A DNA stretch of 64,000 nt from Saprospiraceae bacterium (GTDB taxonomy: Bacteria; Bacteroidota; Bacteroidia; Chitinophagales; Saprospiraceae): the NCBI GenBank assembly GCA_028285085.1, contig JANQQI010000047.1, forward strand, positions 186,001 through 250,000, read 5' to 3'. This document shows positions 63,466-64,000 of the stretch, piece after piece. A program made the position numbers and the translations under genes. The first letter of the stretch is position 1, and every line of letters starts with the position of its first letter. The notes beneath the pieces are model-generated. The model was not told the origin of the DNA and made no database searches. It saw nothing but the letters and a program-made list of their open reading frames with translations.

Positions 63466-64000
63466 CCCAAAATGGCAATCAAGAAGGTGATGACCGTGGC
63501 GACAAAGCCAATCATAAACGTATTGTACGAAAGGGTAAGAAAACGATATTTTTTATCTAACACTTTTCCTAAAAAGTAAAGGTCGCGTACCATATTGCCA
63601 TAAATCAACTCACCGTCGCGGAACATAGCATCCATCGCCTTTTCGTAAGTATCCAAATCCAGCTGTACGAAGTTACCGAAAAAGACCAGATTGCGTTTTG
63701 CAACTTCCGGGTCGGTGCCTTCTGGATTGAGCGCTGTGACTTTGGGGCGGATCGATAAAACGGCAAAAATCAAAGAGACAAGGCCGGTAAAGAGAAAAAT
63801 AATAACGGGTAGCAAGACCATTGGATTGGTCTCGGTAATGTTTTTATAGGTCAACAGTGAGATGAGAACCGAAATGAGGATCGCATTGACGCTGATCATG
63901 ATATTAGCCTTATTGTCGGCAATAGCACTCAGGTTGATATGGTTGCGGTAATTGGCGCGAAAGAAGGTCTGGGTGGCGCTTTCAGGCAGCTTGCGTTCCA
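63462..64000 (-). CDS. PycTM-domain membrane protein, truncated at the window edge (Pycsar-effector-like)
   Basis: The frame is open to the right edge, so the N-terminal part is not seen; about 178 residues are visible. They hold the NHINLSAIADNKANIM motif and three hydrophobic segments (ISVNAILISVLISLLTY, PMVLLPVIIFLFTGLVSLIFAVL, FMIGFVATVITFLIAIL), with a soluble region between the second and third. This is the PycTM (formerly DUF5706) domain, found in Pycsar antiphage effectors and in chromosomal HD-domain fusions of Bacteroidota. The upstream part decides which. Confidence 0.8.
   Translation of the reverse strand, partial: ERKLPESATQTFFRANYRNHINLSAIADNKANIMISVNAILISVLISLLTYKNITETNPMVLLPVIIFLFTGLVSLIFAVLSIRPKVTALNPEGTDPEVAKRNLVFFGNFVQLDLDTYEKAMDAMFRDGELIYGNMVRDLYFLGKVLDKKYRFLTLSYNTFMIGFVATVITFLIAILG

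Noticed and set aside
1-64000. CRISPR arrays, rRNA and tRNA genes
   Set aside because: No spaced direct repeats and no tRNA or rRNA signatures were noticed in the intergenic regions; tRNA genes cannot be formally excluded without a covariance search.

Overview
This 64 kb window looks like chromosomal DNA of a Bacteroidota bacterium, probably of the Saprospiria/Lewinella type; the lineage is inferred, not proven. The signs are OmpA/PD40/TPR outer-membrane proteins, a GHMP (mevalonate-type) kinase, tandem POT peptide transporters, TAnnTTTG-type promoter elements, little Shine-Dalgarno sequence, an ECF sigma factor with a TPR anti-sigma protein, a CHAT protease and a PycTM-type membrane protein.

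Left part (about 0.2-26.3 kb): a complete-looking extracellular contractile injection system (eCIS), a phage-tail-like protein syringe related to Afp/PVC/MAC. Two cargo-type genes come first (219-2162): a 457-aa protein with a papain-like C-terminal region and a DUF4157 HEAWH protein, both with the same N-terminal RPEAxxQRQ motif. After two minus-strand genes (membrane protein, GNAT acetyltransferase), one long plus-strand operon (3523-26277) encodes: Pvc16/DUF4255 cap protein, an unknown protein, sheath, two tube proteins, a DUF5908 mini-protein, LysM hub protein, VgrG-like spike, PAAR tip, gp25 baseplate protein, two large baseplate wedge proteins, tape measure, AAA+ ATPase, and three unknown proteins (two helical/coiled-coil). 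The cargo genes and the structural operon share an identical 15-bp element followed by a similar second block, arranged like an ECF promoter (GGAAC-N16-TAT). An ECF sigma/anti-sigma pair and a CHAT caspase-like protease sit directly after the operon (26.3-30.1 kb).

Middle part (30-53 kb): mostly core genes: a Gly-zipper lipo/secreted-type protein, ftsH and rsfS, birA, cinA, a lipoyl E2 acyltransferase, an OmpA/PD40/SPOR-like envelope protein, a methyltransferase, GHMP kinase, CYTH protein, mfd, ruvC, a flippase-like membrane protein with a DUF3108 partner, DUF4230, rhodanese, and two POT transporters.

Right part (53-64 kb): an ABC-2 exporter, a diacylglycerol-kinase-type lipid kinase, an RsuA-type pseudouridine synthase, dnaB, then an AT-rich 460-bp gap with two perfect DnaA boxes and three near-matches in about 130 bp, a candidate replication origin. 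It is followed by a coiled-coil secreted protein, a second OmpA/PD40/TPR protein, a helical hypothetical protein, and at the edge a truncated PycTM-domain protein. No rRNA, tRNA, CRISPR array or intact insertion sequence was recognised.
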